Source: Isoperla grammatica (lineage: Eukaryota > Arthropoda > Insecta > Plecoptera > Perlodidae). From it: 64,000 nt of DNA. Numbering within the stretch: the first letter of the stretch is position 1; every line of letters begins with the position of its first letter. The stretch covers positions 14,764,746 to 14,828,745 of the forward strand of contig OX246747.1 of NCBI GenBank assembly GCA_945910005.1, read 5' to 3'. A program made the position numbers and the translations under genes. The notes beneath the pieces are model-generated. The model was given only the letters and a program-made list of their open reading frames with translations, did no database searches and was not told where the DNA came from. Of the stretch, positions 1-9,768 are shown piece after piece.

Positions 1-67
1 TGAAGAAGCCTCGGATCAGAGGTGAGGGTGCGAAGCAGAAAGTGCTATACACCATGCTATACACCTA

Positions 68-565
68 TACACCAAGTTCCTAACTGACAAGGGTGAGTTA
101 TATTCATGAGGGATGAATGATCAAGGTCAGCTTGGCCTCGGTCACATCAAAAAAGCCCACCCACCCGTCCTGGTTGCCGGTCTGCCGCCCATCAAGAAAG
201 TTGCTGTTTGTCTGCACACGGTGGTTCTTGCCGATGGCGGTGAGGTGTGGGTGTGTGGATACCACAAGTTTGGCCAATTTGAACTTGGTCATATAAACCA
301 GCAAACCTCATTCACCCGTGTGACCAACCTCACCGAGGCCATCATTGATATTTCGTGTGGCGGGTACCATACAGTTCTTGTCTTGGCCTCTCGGGCACTC
401 TTGATAACTGGGCGGAATAACGATGGCCAGCTTGGTCTTGACGTAGCCGAAACCTTGTCCAGCTTCACGTTTCTTCTTCCGTCTTGCCGAAGGAACGAGG
501 GCCTTTTCATACCGGTAACTAGGATCTTTCTTCGTCTCCTTCCGTCTCCTCCTACGGGGGGTTAA
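68..565 (+). pseudogene. RCC1-repeat protein fragment, probably a pseudogene
   Basis: The frame encodes parts of at least two RCC1-type beta-propeller blades. Blade motifs seen are NDQGQLGLGH, then GGEVWVCGYHKFGQFELGH, a blade-core stretch ISCGGYHTVLVL, and RNNDGQLGLD. RCC1 blades usually act in chromatin-bound or GTPase-exchange proteins; no specific role can be assigned. The similarity runs upstream of the ATG at 113: the same frame reads LTDKGELYS, then a TGA stop at 107-109 exactly where the family normally has Trp (YSWG), then GMNDQGQLG. After about residue 120 of the open part the match is lost and the frame ends at 565. An in-frame stop inside a conserved blade plus a lost C-terminus favours a pseudogene or exon relic over a working gene. 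It sits at the window edge, so more could lie to the left. Confidence 0.6.
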
Positions 566-1100
566 ACAAACACCATTTCTATGGCAAACCAACGCAAAGC
601 ATAAAGCATAACCTCGCCACGGTCTCAACTATCTATGGGGTCTTTTTTGTTGACGTAGAAAGGTTAAACCACAAAATATAACGGTACCATATCATACCAA
701 AAATACGGAAGCGAACCTACCACAGCTTTTCTCGCCCTCTTCTTTTCATTTTAAATAAAATAAAATAAATTCACATTTAGAGTCTACCCACTCAGTAACT
801 AAACTGATTTGCAGTGGGGGACTTTAATTTAAAGTGACTAAACCAACCCTGTAGGCTTCGAACACCATCGACGAGTGAGCGATAACCAATCAAAGATCGA
901 TATTTCAAATACGAAACATATCAATCAGTGATTGGACAGTGCGAACACCTGCGGACAAATGCCAGAATCAACAAGGCCGATTCAGAACAACTTTGAATTT
1001 ATTGAGTGCTTCGTTGCTAGGACGGCTCCAAAGTCACCGTTTACTTATTCCTAAGCCAAGAAGTAATGGAATTGAATCCACATTAGAAGTTAAAAAACTT
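566..1100. other. no gene recognised
   Basis: AT-rich DNA between the RCC1 remnant and the tRNA-like locus. I see short open frames only and no family match. A run of six T on the minus strand at about 1092-1097 could end Pol III transcription from the tRNA-like locus next to it. Confidence 0.5.
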
Positions 1101-1105
1101 CTGCC

Positions 1106-1174
1106 TGAAGCGGGATTTGAACCCGGGACCTTCTGCATTGGAAGCAGGGATGCTAACCACTGGACCAACGAGCC
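1106..1174 (-). tRNA. tRNA-like locus (pseudogene or SINE head)
   Basis: The minus strand has a good Pol III A box (TGGTCCAGTGG, 1158-1168) and B box (GGTTCAAATCC, 1113-1123). An anticodon-type hairpin lies between them: CTGC, loop TTCCAAT, GCAG. Read as a seven-base loop, the anticodon would be CCA (Trp); shifted by one base it would be TCC (Gly). The 5' end GGCTCGTTGGTC resembles tRNA-Pro, but the 3' end does not pair with it, so there is no proper acceptor stem. A T6 run follows about 9 bases downstream. It could be a decayed tRNA, a chimeric tRNA-like gene or the head of a SINE. A tRNA covariance-model search would decide. Confidence 0.5.
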
Positions 1175-1300
1175 ACCTAAAAAACTGAAGGTTCAACTGA
1201 ACTCGAGTTCACGACGCTGGTTCAGCTCGTATCGTTCCACCACCGCTAGATCAGTTGAACGAGGTTCAATTACATCACTAAATTAGCACTAAGTTTTTAC

Positions 1301-2690
1301 CAGTTGAACATTAATTGAGTGATAATGTTTCCTGTTTACATATATATGCTCCGGGTACTGATCGTAATTGGCTGTGGGTGCAACGATTGCTACATGCGTG
1401 CAATCAATTGCCCCAATTATTCCGGGAAAATGGAAGTCATGTTGAAATCTGCAAAATGTTAAAGTAATTGTAAATGGATTCCTTAAGGAATTGTTTTTCA
1501 GTTGAAAAAGGGGAATTGTATTATTTATTGCAAGTTTATTTCCTTAAATAGCCCTAATAAACATAAGCACATTTAGAGTTACTTTCATGTTTGAATGAAT
1601 TATTGAAAACCACATTTCATTAGGCTACACAAGTAGTTAGGAAATGTTTCATAAAAATAAATAAATGGTGTACAGAATAACATTGTTTAAATAAATAATA
1701 AAATATTTCCCCTCGTGGAATGATTGGTGAATCTGTCGAGGATATGAACCCAGTTAAAAACATTGTTTGGTGTAATAATATAACTACATACATTCACATA
1801 AACACTTTTAATAGCAAATTTCATTGGTCGGTTCAATTTCGGTCAGTTTGGCTTGTTGAGCCCCCCTTTCAACAATGCCACAGCTAGTATTGTAATTAAT
1901 ATAAATTATATAGGCCTATCTTGTCTTTTGATTATTGACCTACGACATTTAAGTGAGTATAGTCCTACCTTGCTTTAATGGGTGCCAAATTATTTATTGG
2001 GAATAGCACCTATTGTTCGTATAAGTGCTCATTAATAGCACTTGTTATTGCAGATACTGCGCGGCTAACAGTTGGTTGGGCAACCGCCAGATTGACATCT
2101 TGGCCAATGCCAGTTTGGTATTCTCCGCATGCCTTAAATCGTAATGTTGCTAAAACCTAAATAGATGCATGTTAAGTTAGTTAAAATATAATATAACTCG
2201 CATAATTAAAGTCAATTACGACTGATTACTCTTACATTGACACATCCCACGATTCCTAAACACCCATACAAATGTCTGCACGGAGTTAATACAGGGGTTG
2301 AAAGTACATTCCCCCGGGTCTAGTGAGAAAAAAGTTAATTTTGACCCATGATTTTGCATACATTATTCAACAGTATTATTTATTTGGGTATTTTAATATT
2401 TTTTGAAAAAGCTTACTGTGCATTACATCTACTTTTGTCTAGTGGTTTCTTTAACGTATGCTTCATTAAATGTTTTAATAAATTGACATACCAAAGTCCT
2501 TACATCAATGACCGATCTACGTCGTTGTCGGGGCATAACATTTTGAAGAGTTTCAATAAGATTGCCAGCCAATTGCTTTGCCATTCTGAAAAGTTTCTTG
2601 AATTTTGTGTCGTTTAATGCGAAAGCATCGTCTCTCTGAAAATCTCTCTCAGATTCGAGATGATTTTCTGAGACAGCCTACTATCGCGGG
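1301..2690 (-). pseudogene. PIF/Harbinger (HARBI1-like) transposase, three exon-like pieces
   Basis: Three minus-strand blocks read in order as a Harbinger-type DDE transposase, a nuclease that moves PIF/Harbinger DNA transposons. Block 1 (about 2690-2504) encodes NDTKFKKLFRMAKQL and ends RRRSVID before a GTAAGG donor. Block 2 (2156-2013) follows a TTTAG acceptor and encodes VLATLRFKACGEYQTG and QPTVSRAVSAI, the helix-turn-helix part. It then meets TAG at 2010-2012. Block 3 (1448-1301) follows a TTTTGCAG acceptor and encodes FPGIIGAIDCTHVAIVAP, with the first catalytic Asp, then VNRKHYHSINVQL before GTAAAA. The later catalytic Asp/Glu and the DNA-binding C-terminus are missing. Stops precede block 1 at about 2690. 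It is a decayed copy or a partial intron-bearing gene; the family call is firm, function unlikely. Confidence 0.7.
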
Positions 2691-2762
2691 ATCGGTACGA
2701 GATAGTAGGGGAACGAAAATTCGTAGAGGGGAAAGTAAATGACGTAATGCGAACAACTCAAA

Positions 2763-3140
2763 TCACAACAACGTCTTGGCGCGAACATACCGCCCACCCG
2801 GTACACTCCTGGGTATGGCGCTTTGAGTTTTTATCCGTCTTAACTCGAGGAGTTCTCCAAATGAGCCCTTTGTCTTGATGGTTTTTGTATTCGGTGTTGT
2901 GCACCAGTAGAGTGCAACAACCAGGCGTTGTTGGCGTCCCGTACAACTATGGTGTGTGTGCGTGTTGCTTATGTCGCTGTGTGCGCAGCGCCGCGAGTTT
3001 ACCCGGTACCTTGTGGTACCGGATGTGGTGCTGCGTGAGGGAGGCGGTGCAGCTGCCGCAGTAGGGGCACTTATGCCGGACTGCCCGGCCGAGGACACGG
3101 CCGTGACGAGGCCCACCACCTCGCACTCGTCGGACTGTAA
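2763..3140 (-). other. possible zinc-finger fragment, LINE-like
   Basis: GC-rich block open in more than one frame. One minus-strand frame (3078-3010) reads HKCPYCGSCTASLTQHHIRY followed by HK, which resembles the C2H2 finger at the start of R2-type LINE proteins. The other open frames are Ala/Pro/Ser-rich and not recognisable. With an R2-like relic at 24.7-26.0 kb, a 5' fragment of such an element is possible but unproven. Confidence 0.25.
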
Positions 3141-3186
3141 TTAAGACGGAGACAATTATTTAGATGAGCGAGCGTAGCGAAGTGAA

Positions 3187-3310
3187 TTAAATATAAGACG
3201 TTAAGCCCAAATATCAATCATCCATTTCATCTTCATATCTCACCCACTCATCGTCTCGATTAGCCAAGTTGCAAAAATATGAGACGTTAAGCCCAAATAT
3301 CAATCAAATC
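3187..3310 (+). mobile_element. SINE 3' ends (two in tandem)
   Basis: Two copies of the conserved 3' end of the window's main SINE family. The first is short (3190-3222). The second starts at about 3225 with the CATCTTCATAT block. Both end GACGTTAAGCCCAAATATCAA. The A/T-rich ATCA tail is the family signature. The 5' parts are absent. Confidence 0.65.
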
Positions 3311-3883
3311 TCTCAATACAACACGATCTACATTACGATCAATCATTGTTGTGCCCTAGGCACGCGTCGAGGCGCGCGCCCCTCGATCGAAGGCGCGCCA
3401 CTTTAATCAATCGATCAATCAATCAATCAACCAATTAATCCAGAAAATACTCATGTAATGAAGGCGGGACGATGTTTTTGAATTTATCAAGATGTTGTTC
3501 GTAAAGTTCTTGACTGTCACTGTGCAACAGCTGTTGCATATTCTTAAAAAGTAATTTGTTAGTTGCCCAACTACCCTCTTATGACCTTACCCGCTCTTTG
3601 AATACCTTCAATACATGGAATTAACAATAGAGAATTTGACATTTAGGGAGACAACGACTGACAACATTTCTTGGTACCTGATTGGTTGTGGTGAAAGATC
3701 CTCTTTATTCCTTCTTCAATGAGGCACTCGCCTGCAGATCGAACCCGGGAGCTGTTGACTTGGGGGGACGTACCTGGGTATCGAACCCCAGGCTCTCATA
3801 TAGCCATGGCCAGCCTAGACCTAGACCCTAGCCCTTGCGCAACGTACTCCAGGCCTAGGCCCTGGCCCTTGCTCATAGGCTTA
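3311..3883. other. no gene; AATC run and tRNA-like B boxes
   Basis: Holds a CpG-rich block with GGCGCGC repeats (3361-3400), an (AATC)n stretch (3405-3440) and, on the minus strand, two B-box-like motifs close together (CCCGGGTTCGATC near 3738-3750 and GGGGTTCGATACCC near 3778-3791). These may be remains of tRNA-derived SINEs. No coding region recognised. Confidence 0.4.
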
Positions 3884-4250
3884 TGATTGATTGATTAATG
3901 GGGCTAAACGTCTCATATTTTCGCAACTATGGCCAATCGAGACGATGAGTGGGTGATAATGAAGATGAGAAGATGATGATGAAGAATAAAGCCAAATCCG
4001 AATCAGGTCCATTGTACGTCGCGTGGGTCGTCATACGGGAGTCCAGCAAGGGAGGGGCTGGGCCATGTGGGAGGAGAAATCTTCAGTAGGGCAGTGGGGG
4101 GGAGGGGCAGGGTCTCCTTTTGTCGCCTCTTACGACTAGCAGAGTCACTCTGGGCCTACTCTACCCCGGGCCGAGACGGGTCTCCTTTTGTCGCTTCTTA
4201 CGACTAGCAGAGTCACTCTGGGCCTATTCTTCCCCGGGCCTAGACGGGTC
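3884..4250 (-). mobile_element. SINE, head type B duplicated, with target-site duplication
   Basis: Minus-strand copy of the main SINE family: the (AATC)n tail lies at 3884 and the head at 4250. It is flanked by CTCATAGGCTTA (3872-3883) and CTCATAGGCTAA (4251-4262), a 12-bp target-site duplication with one mismatch. The head B block, with the conserved core GCTAGTCGTAAGAGGCGAC-like sequence, occurs twice in tandem (about 4105-4180 and 4183-4250). The body is shared with copies that carry a different head (type A, see 44455-44834). Confidence 0.75.
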
Positions 4251-4551
4251 CTCATAGGCTAAGCCTAGGCTGACTTGAGTCCCGCTTAATAAAAAAATAA
4301 ATATTCAATCAACAATTTACTTGTCTTGTAGATGTTCACTTGTTCCTCTGCTAACCATTTCCTAGTATTTTTCTTGAGATTTTCGTAACAAGACCTGACG
4401 GATTGAGAGGTTCTTGATTAATGAAAGCTTTCTTGGCAAATGCTTTCGCTTTTGTTCGTCTTGCGACGATCCTAGAACTTCACCTCGAACGTCGCAATAC
4501 GAATGCCCCCGTCAGTCTATTAATCATTATCTCTGGTTCAGAAAACCAACA

Positions 4552-5878
4552 AAATAGAACACCTGTCGATCACGCGACGGAAGCGCCAAGTAGAACACCT
4601 GTCGATCATGCGACGGAAGCGACAAGTAGAACACCTGTCGATCACGCGACCGAAGCGCCAAGTAGAACACCTGTCGATCATGCGACCGAAGCGACAAGTA
4701 GAACACCTGTCGATCACGCGACCGAAGCGACAAGTAGAACACCTGTCGATCACGCGACCGAAGCGCCAAGTAGAACACCTGTCGATCGCGCGACCGAAGC
4801 GCCAAGTAGAACACCTGTCGATCGCGCGACCGAAGCGCCAAGTAGAACACCTGTCGATCACGCGACGGAAGCGCCAAGTAGAACACCTGTCGATCACGCG
4901 ACGGAAGCGCCAAGTAGAACACCTGTCGATCACGCGACGGAAGCGCCAAGTAGAACACCTGTCGATCGCGCGACCGAAGCGCCAAGTAGAACACCTGTCG
5001 ATCACGCGACGGAAGCGCCAAGTAGAACACCTGTCGATCGCGCGACCGAAGCGCCAAGTAGAACACCTGTCGATCACGCGACGGAAGCGCCAAGTAGAAC
5101 ACCTGTCGATCGCGCGACCGAAGCGCCAAGTAGAACACCTGTCGATCGCGCGACCGAAGCGCCAAGTAGAACACCTGTCGATCGCGCGACCGAAGCGCCA
5201 AGTAGAACACCTGTCGATCACGCGACGGAAGCGCCAAGTAGAACACCTGTCGATCGCGCGACCGAAGCGCCAAGTAGAACACCTGTCGATCACGCGACGG
5301 AAGCGCCAAGTAGAACACCTGTCGATCATGCGACCGAAGCGACAAGTAGAACACCTGTCGATCACGCGACCGAAGCGACTAGTAGAACACCTGTCGATCG
5401 CGCGACGGAAGCGCCAAGTAGAACACCTGTCGATCACGCGACCGAAGCGCCAAGTAGAACACCTGTCGATCGCGCGACCGAAGCGCCAAGTAGAACACCT
5501 GTCGATCACGCGACCGAAGCGACTAGTAGAACACCTGTCGATCGCGCGACGGAAGCGCCAAGTAGAACACCTGTCGATCGCGCGACCGAAGCGCCAAGTA
5601 GAACACCTGTCGATCGCGCGACCGAAGCGCCAAGTAGAACACCTGTCGATCACGCGACGGAAGCGCCAAGTAGAACACCTGTCGATAGCGCGACCGAAGC
5701 GCCAAGTAGAACACCTGTCGATAGCGCGACCGAAGCGCCAAGTAGAACACCTGTCGATCACGCGACGGAAGCGCCAAGTAGAACACCTGTCGATCACGCG
5801 ACCGAAGCGCCAAGTAGAACACCTGTCGATCGGGCGACCGAAGCGACAAGTAGAACACCTGTCGATCACGCGACCTAT
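4552..5878. repeat. 36-bp minisatellite, about 37 copies
   Basis: Unbroken tandem array of a 36-bp unit that includes AACACCTGTCGATC and CGAAGCG. Variants at a few sites (CACGCG/CGCGCG/CATGCG, GACGG/GACCG, CCAAG/CAAG/CTAG) are scattered. Because 36 is a multiple of three and the unit lacks stops, long frames stay open on both strands. One plus-strand frame from an ATG at 4421 gives 504 residues of the repeat SRTPVDHATEAP after an 80-odd-base non-repeat start. I treat that as a by-product of the repeat, not a gene: four other frames are equally open and no splice or family evidence supports it. A related array lies at 23794-24622. Confidence 0.9.
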
Positions 5879-6074
5879 TATACATGGCAATTTTCATATA
5901 AACGCACATGTCAAAATGCATTTGATGACTTTTAAAAAGTGGCGTAGTGTTCGTTTCATATTTTCTACTTTGTGGTCATGCCTACTACTTGACACGGCAG
6001 TCGGTGTAATCTTGATGGCTCAGATGGCATGGCATCTTTGTTACATGTGGTTGGCCCAAATTTGAAAATGGTAT

Positions 6075-6323
6075 TTAACTATTTATGACGTTTTTTGAAT
6101 CATTGTTATACGTCCAGAAAGTAATTTTTCCGGTAGCGATGCTTTCATCTGGGGTCATTTCCTTAGCAGAAGATGGACACTTGACTTCCACCAAGCCATC
6201 ATGACTAGCACCTAAGAACGGTAAATGCTCGTCGACAAAAAGACCACAACTGACAACTGATATACCCTCAGTTGTTTCCCACTCACGGATAGCCGTAGCC
6301 TCTTTAGTACGCCCATGGCCCAT
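6075..6323 (-). pseudogene. YqaJ-type viral recombinase/nuclease domain fragment
   Basis: The minus strand encodes SCGLFVDEHLPFLGASHDGL followed directly by VEVKCPSSAKEMTPDESI and GKITF. This is the core of the YqaJ-like (lambda-exonuclease fold, PD-(D/E)xK) domain found in many invertebrate proteins and mobile elements. The family normally has a few residues between the LGASPDG and VEVKCP parts; here they are joined, so a short deletion is likely. The Asp and the E-x-K nuclease residues of the core are visible. The frame ends soon after at an ordinary stop. The N-terminal and C-terminal parts of the domain were not found nearby, so this is a relic or an isolated exon. Confidence 0.6.
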
Positions 6324-6603
6324 ACCGCATTGATTTGCCCCTCCTTGAAAAAATCCTGGCGGCGCCCATGGTTCGAACCCACGTGCTTCCTACATGCACC
6401 AACAACGTACGTACCCCAAGTATAAAGAAGGAAACAAATATCATTGTGAAGTGCGATCTATCTTGAATGATAGTCTTTGGCTTGACTTTTTCACACAGTG
6501 AAGCAAGAACGCATTTTATTTGTGCCTGGGCCTGGGCCGGTCCGTAATTGCCGACCCTGCAAGCGCCTATTTCCGCAAGGCGCCACCGCATATGGGTCAC
6601 GCT

Positions 6604-6900
6604 GTGGCCTGTCTGGGCCCGGGGAAGAATAGGCCCTGAGTGACTCTGCTAGTCGTAAGAGGCGACGAAAGGAGATCCTGTTCCTTTCCCCCCAACTGTC
6701 CTACTGAATATTTCTCCTCCCACTTGGCCCTGCCCTCCCTTGCTGGACTCCCGTATGACGACTCACGCGACGTACAATGGATCTGATTCGGATGTGGCTT
6801 TATTCTTCAGTATCATCTTTCTCATCTTCATTATCACCCGCTCATCGTCTCGATTAGCCATTGTTGCATAAATATGAGACGTTAAGCCCCATTAATCAAT
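6604..6900 (+). mobile_element. SINE, head type B
   Basis: Plus-strand copy. The head B block starts near GGCCTGTCTGGGCCCGGGG and contains CTAGTCGTAAGAGGCGAC. The shared body follows (ATTTCTCCTCCCACTTGGCC, then GTATGACGACTCACGCGACG), and the copy ends GACGTTAAGCCCCATTAATC. Flanks TCACGCTGT and TCACGTTAT could be a diverged target-site duplication. Confidence 0.7.
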
Positions 6901-7181
6901 CCATCAATCACGTTATCACCCTTTTCAGAAGTTTCACCGTAAAGTTGGAAGTGTATACGGCCGGTACGCGTAAAAACAACATGTTTTTTATTTTATTTTC
7001 TTCTGGTCATACTCAGGGTGACTCGGGTAGAGATATTTTGTTGTGTTAGCTTGTAAAAAAAAGTTTCAAGACTGTCTGCAAAGAGGGGGAATAGCCTTAA
7101 GTGCATGCACATATTGCTCATCCAATCGGTTATTTACATCTTCCTCATTTTCATCGTCTTCTCCATCACTCGATGGCGCTA

Positions 7182-7973
7182 CACTCTTGTCGTCAGGCTG
7201 AAAGCGTACAATTTCTTCTTTCTCTGTTGTGTGGGACACCTTTTTGCGAAGTGATTTCTTCCCTGGCATAGGGCGCATGTTTTTACAAAGGCCGGGCACT
7301 TCCGCGGCCCATGCTAATACGCGCACTTGCTGCACGTGAAAATCTTCTCATGGCCTTCATGGAACAGTTTTTTCCAAGCCTTCCCTTTAACCTTGACCGC
7401 TTCTACCTTCGTGGTACCCTGCTCCTGGACCATACAAGCCTGGCATTGACTAACTTCAGCCTCCCTACAGTAATCTGCGGCTTTTTTTAAAGTGACATTG
7501 TCTTCACGCAGCAATCGTTCCTGGGGATTTTTGTTGTTGATACCCAGGACGATCCTGTCTCTTATTAGGCCCTCTGTTTGACCTTCAAATTCACAAGATT
7601 GGCTAGCTAATTTAAGTTCAAGAAGGAATTGGTCGAAAGTTTGACCCTTCTTTTGACTTATTGAAAAGAATTTTAATCTTTCAAATACAACATTTCTCCT
7701 AGGAGAACAATATAAATCGAATTTTTCAATAACCTTTTCTAGGTCTGCTTTGTCAGTTTTCGCATCGAACTGAAAAGTATTGTAGGCATCAAGCGCCTCT
7801 TCCCCTATCAGGCAGAGGAGTTTTGAAACATTAACCTTCCCATTCGTTTCGCTGTCACCTCCAGTTGCCGTAAGATACATTCGAAAACGCTGTATCCATC
7901 GTTTCCAGTTTTCCGCAAGGTTACCTGAGAGATCCAGCTCTTTGGGCGGTCGAAAGGCCCCCGTTTACTCCAT
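7182..7973 (-). pseudogene. Gag relic of a Ty3/Gypsy-like LTR retrotransposon
   Basis: The minus strand encodes a Gag-type protein: RPPKELDLSGNLAENWKRW, a capsid-like helical region to about residue 165, and two CCHC zinc knuckles at the C-terminus. Gag packages the element RNA. Two in-frame stops break it. A TAA at 7965-7967 lies three codons after the likely ATG (7973-7971). A TAG at 7314-7316 lies inside the first knuckle, where CSKCAY is followed by the stop and then HGPRKC. The second knuckle (CALC...HFAKRC) is complete, and the frame ends at 7179-7181. No protease, reverse transcriptase or LTR is seen around it. It differs from the Gag at 17.2-18.9 kb, so it is a second, older element. 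Confidence 0.75.
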
Positions 7974-8272
7974 TTACCAGGCCTACAACTAAACTAGCTT
8001 AGGCTATGTGCAAGTGACTTCAATATTCAATCTACAAGATGATTAACTTTACTTACAGTTTGTTTTTACTTCTGACACCATGTCATATTCACTAGAATGT
8101 AATAATGTTTAATACAAATAGCACGCCACTCTTACAAGATGAGTTCCATTTATTCACTGCCGTAGTCATTTGTTTTTTACAACAATACCTAAGTCACCGC
8201 CCGTCTGATGCCTGCCCACTGGCTGGCTACTATTACCCAGGTGTTGTAGATACAACACTCTAGCATATATAT
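7974..8272. other. no gene recognised
   Basis: AT-rich flank between the Gag relic and the foldback-like element. Nothing recognised; a short (TA)n run touches the left end of the element. Confidence 0.5.
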
Positions 8273-8404
8273 ATAGCACTGTGTCTTAATAAAAAGAAGA
8301 AGAAAAAAGACAATATGTAACCGACATAAACGTGAGTAGCAATGTGTCACAGCGTGTGACATGTGCGGATGACTGTCGCCAGTTGTCTGCCAGCTGTGAC
8401 AACC

Positions 8405-9543
8405 CGGGCGCCTCCAACGAGCCGTGTGGCGACGTTGCTTCGAGCTCCGCGCCCACTACCAAGGACCCCGGTAGCAAGGCCCCAGCAATACCCGGGGTGT
8501 AATCTCTCCGGGACGCCGCCCTGTACTTCCCGGGCGCCTCCAATGAGCCGTGTGGCGACGTTGCTTCGAGCTCCGCGCCCACTACCAAGGACCCCGGTAG
8601 CAAGGCCCCAGCAATACCCGGGGTGTAATCTCTCCGGGACGCCGCCCTGTACTTCCCGGGCGCCTCCAATGAGCCGTGTGGCGACGTTGCTTCGAGCTCC
8701 GCGCCCACTACCAAGGACCCCGGTAGCAAGGCCCCAGCAATACCCGGGGTGTAATCTCTCCGGGACGCCGCCCTGTACTTCCCGGGCGCCTCCAATGAGC
8801 CGTGTGGCGACGTCGCTTCGAGCTCCGCGCCCACTACCAAGGACCCCGGTAGCAAGGCCCCAGCAATACCCGGGGTGTAATCTCTCCGGGACGCCGCCCT
8901 GTACTTCCCGGGCGCCTCCAATGAGCCGTGTGGCGACGTTGCTTCGAGCTCCGCGCCCACTACTGAGGACCCCGGTAGCAAGGCCCCGGCGATACCCGGG
9001 TTGGAATCTCTCCGGGACGCCGCCCTGTACTTCCCGGGCGCCTCCAATGAGCCGTGTGGCGACGTTGCTTCGAGCTCCGCGCCCACTACCAAGGACCCCG
9101 GTAGCAAGGCCCCGGCGATACCCGGGGTGTAATCTCTCCGGGACGCCGCCCTGTACTTCCCGGGCGCCTCCAATGAGCCGTGTGGCGACGTTGCTTCGAG
9201 CTCCGCGCCCACTACCAAGGACCCCGGTAGCAAGGCCCCAGCAATACCCGGGGTGTAATCTCTCCGGGACGCCGCCCTGTACTTCCCGGGCGCCTCCAAT
9301 GAGCCGTGTGGCGACGTTGCTTCGAGCTCCGCGCCCACTACTGAGGACCCCGGTAGCAAGGCCCCGGCGATACCCGGGTTGGAATCTCTCCGGGACGCCG
9401 CCCTGTACTTCCCGGGCGCCTCCAATGAGCCGTGTGGCGACGTTGCTTCGAGCTCCGCGCCCACTACTGAGGACCCCGGTAGCAAGGCCCCGGCGATACC
9501 CGGGTTGGAATCTCTCCGGGACGCCGCCCTGTACTTCCCGGGC
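8405..9543. repeat. 126-bp tandem repeat, left inverted arm, about nine copies
   Basis: Units start 126 bases apart (GCCGTGTGGCGACG at 8421, 8547, 8673, 8799, 8925, 9051, 9177, 9303 and 9429). They are GC- and CpG-rich with a CCCGGG site. Two subtypes alternate irregularly: ACCAAGG...CCAGCAATACC and ACTGAGG...CCGGCGATACC. The length is a multiple of three, so long frames without stops exist on both strands; none looks like a protein. Confidence 0.9.
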
Positions 9544-9768
9544 GACGAGGAAGTGGTTACAGGTTCGATGTTTATTTATCTATTTGATTTGCAGTCTTTT
9601 GACTTTTTACAAAAACATTCATAGATAGTGTGATTGTGTCAAGTTAAAAGAAAAAAAATACAGTCTTGTACATAGGTGCATCTGATAAGTAGTGAAACAT
9701 GAATAAAACTACAGAACTTAAAATTATCTACGAATTATCTTGGCATCTTAATTTTTTCTCAGGAAGTC

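Noticed and set aside
107..109. TGA read as Trp (alternative genetic code) in the RCC1 frame
   Set aside because: Intact LINE ORF1 and the protease exons use the standard code with TGG for Trp, so a nonsense change is the simpler reading.
4421..5935. A 504-residue open frame with repeat SRTPVDHATEAP, like a secreted mucin-type protein
   Set aside because: Frames on both strands are open because the 36-bp unit is a multiple of three without stops. There is no family match, signal peptide of convincing quality or splice support.
8286..9628. Two roughly 400-residue open frames on opposite strands
   Set aside because: Both are by-products of the 126-bp tandem repeat; composition and repetition follow the DNA unit.
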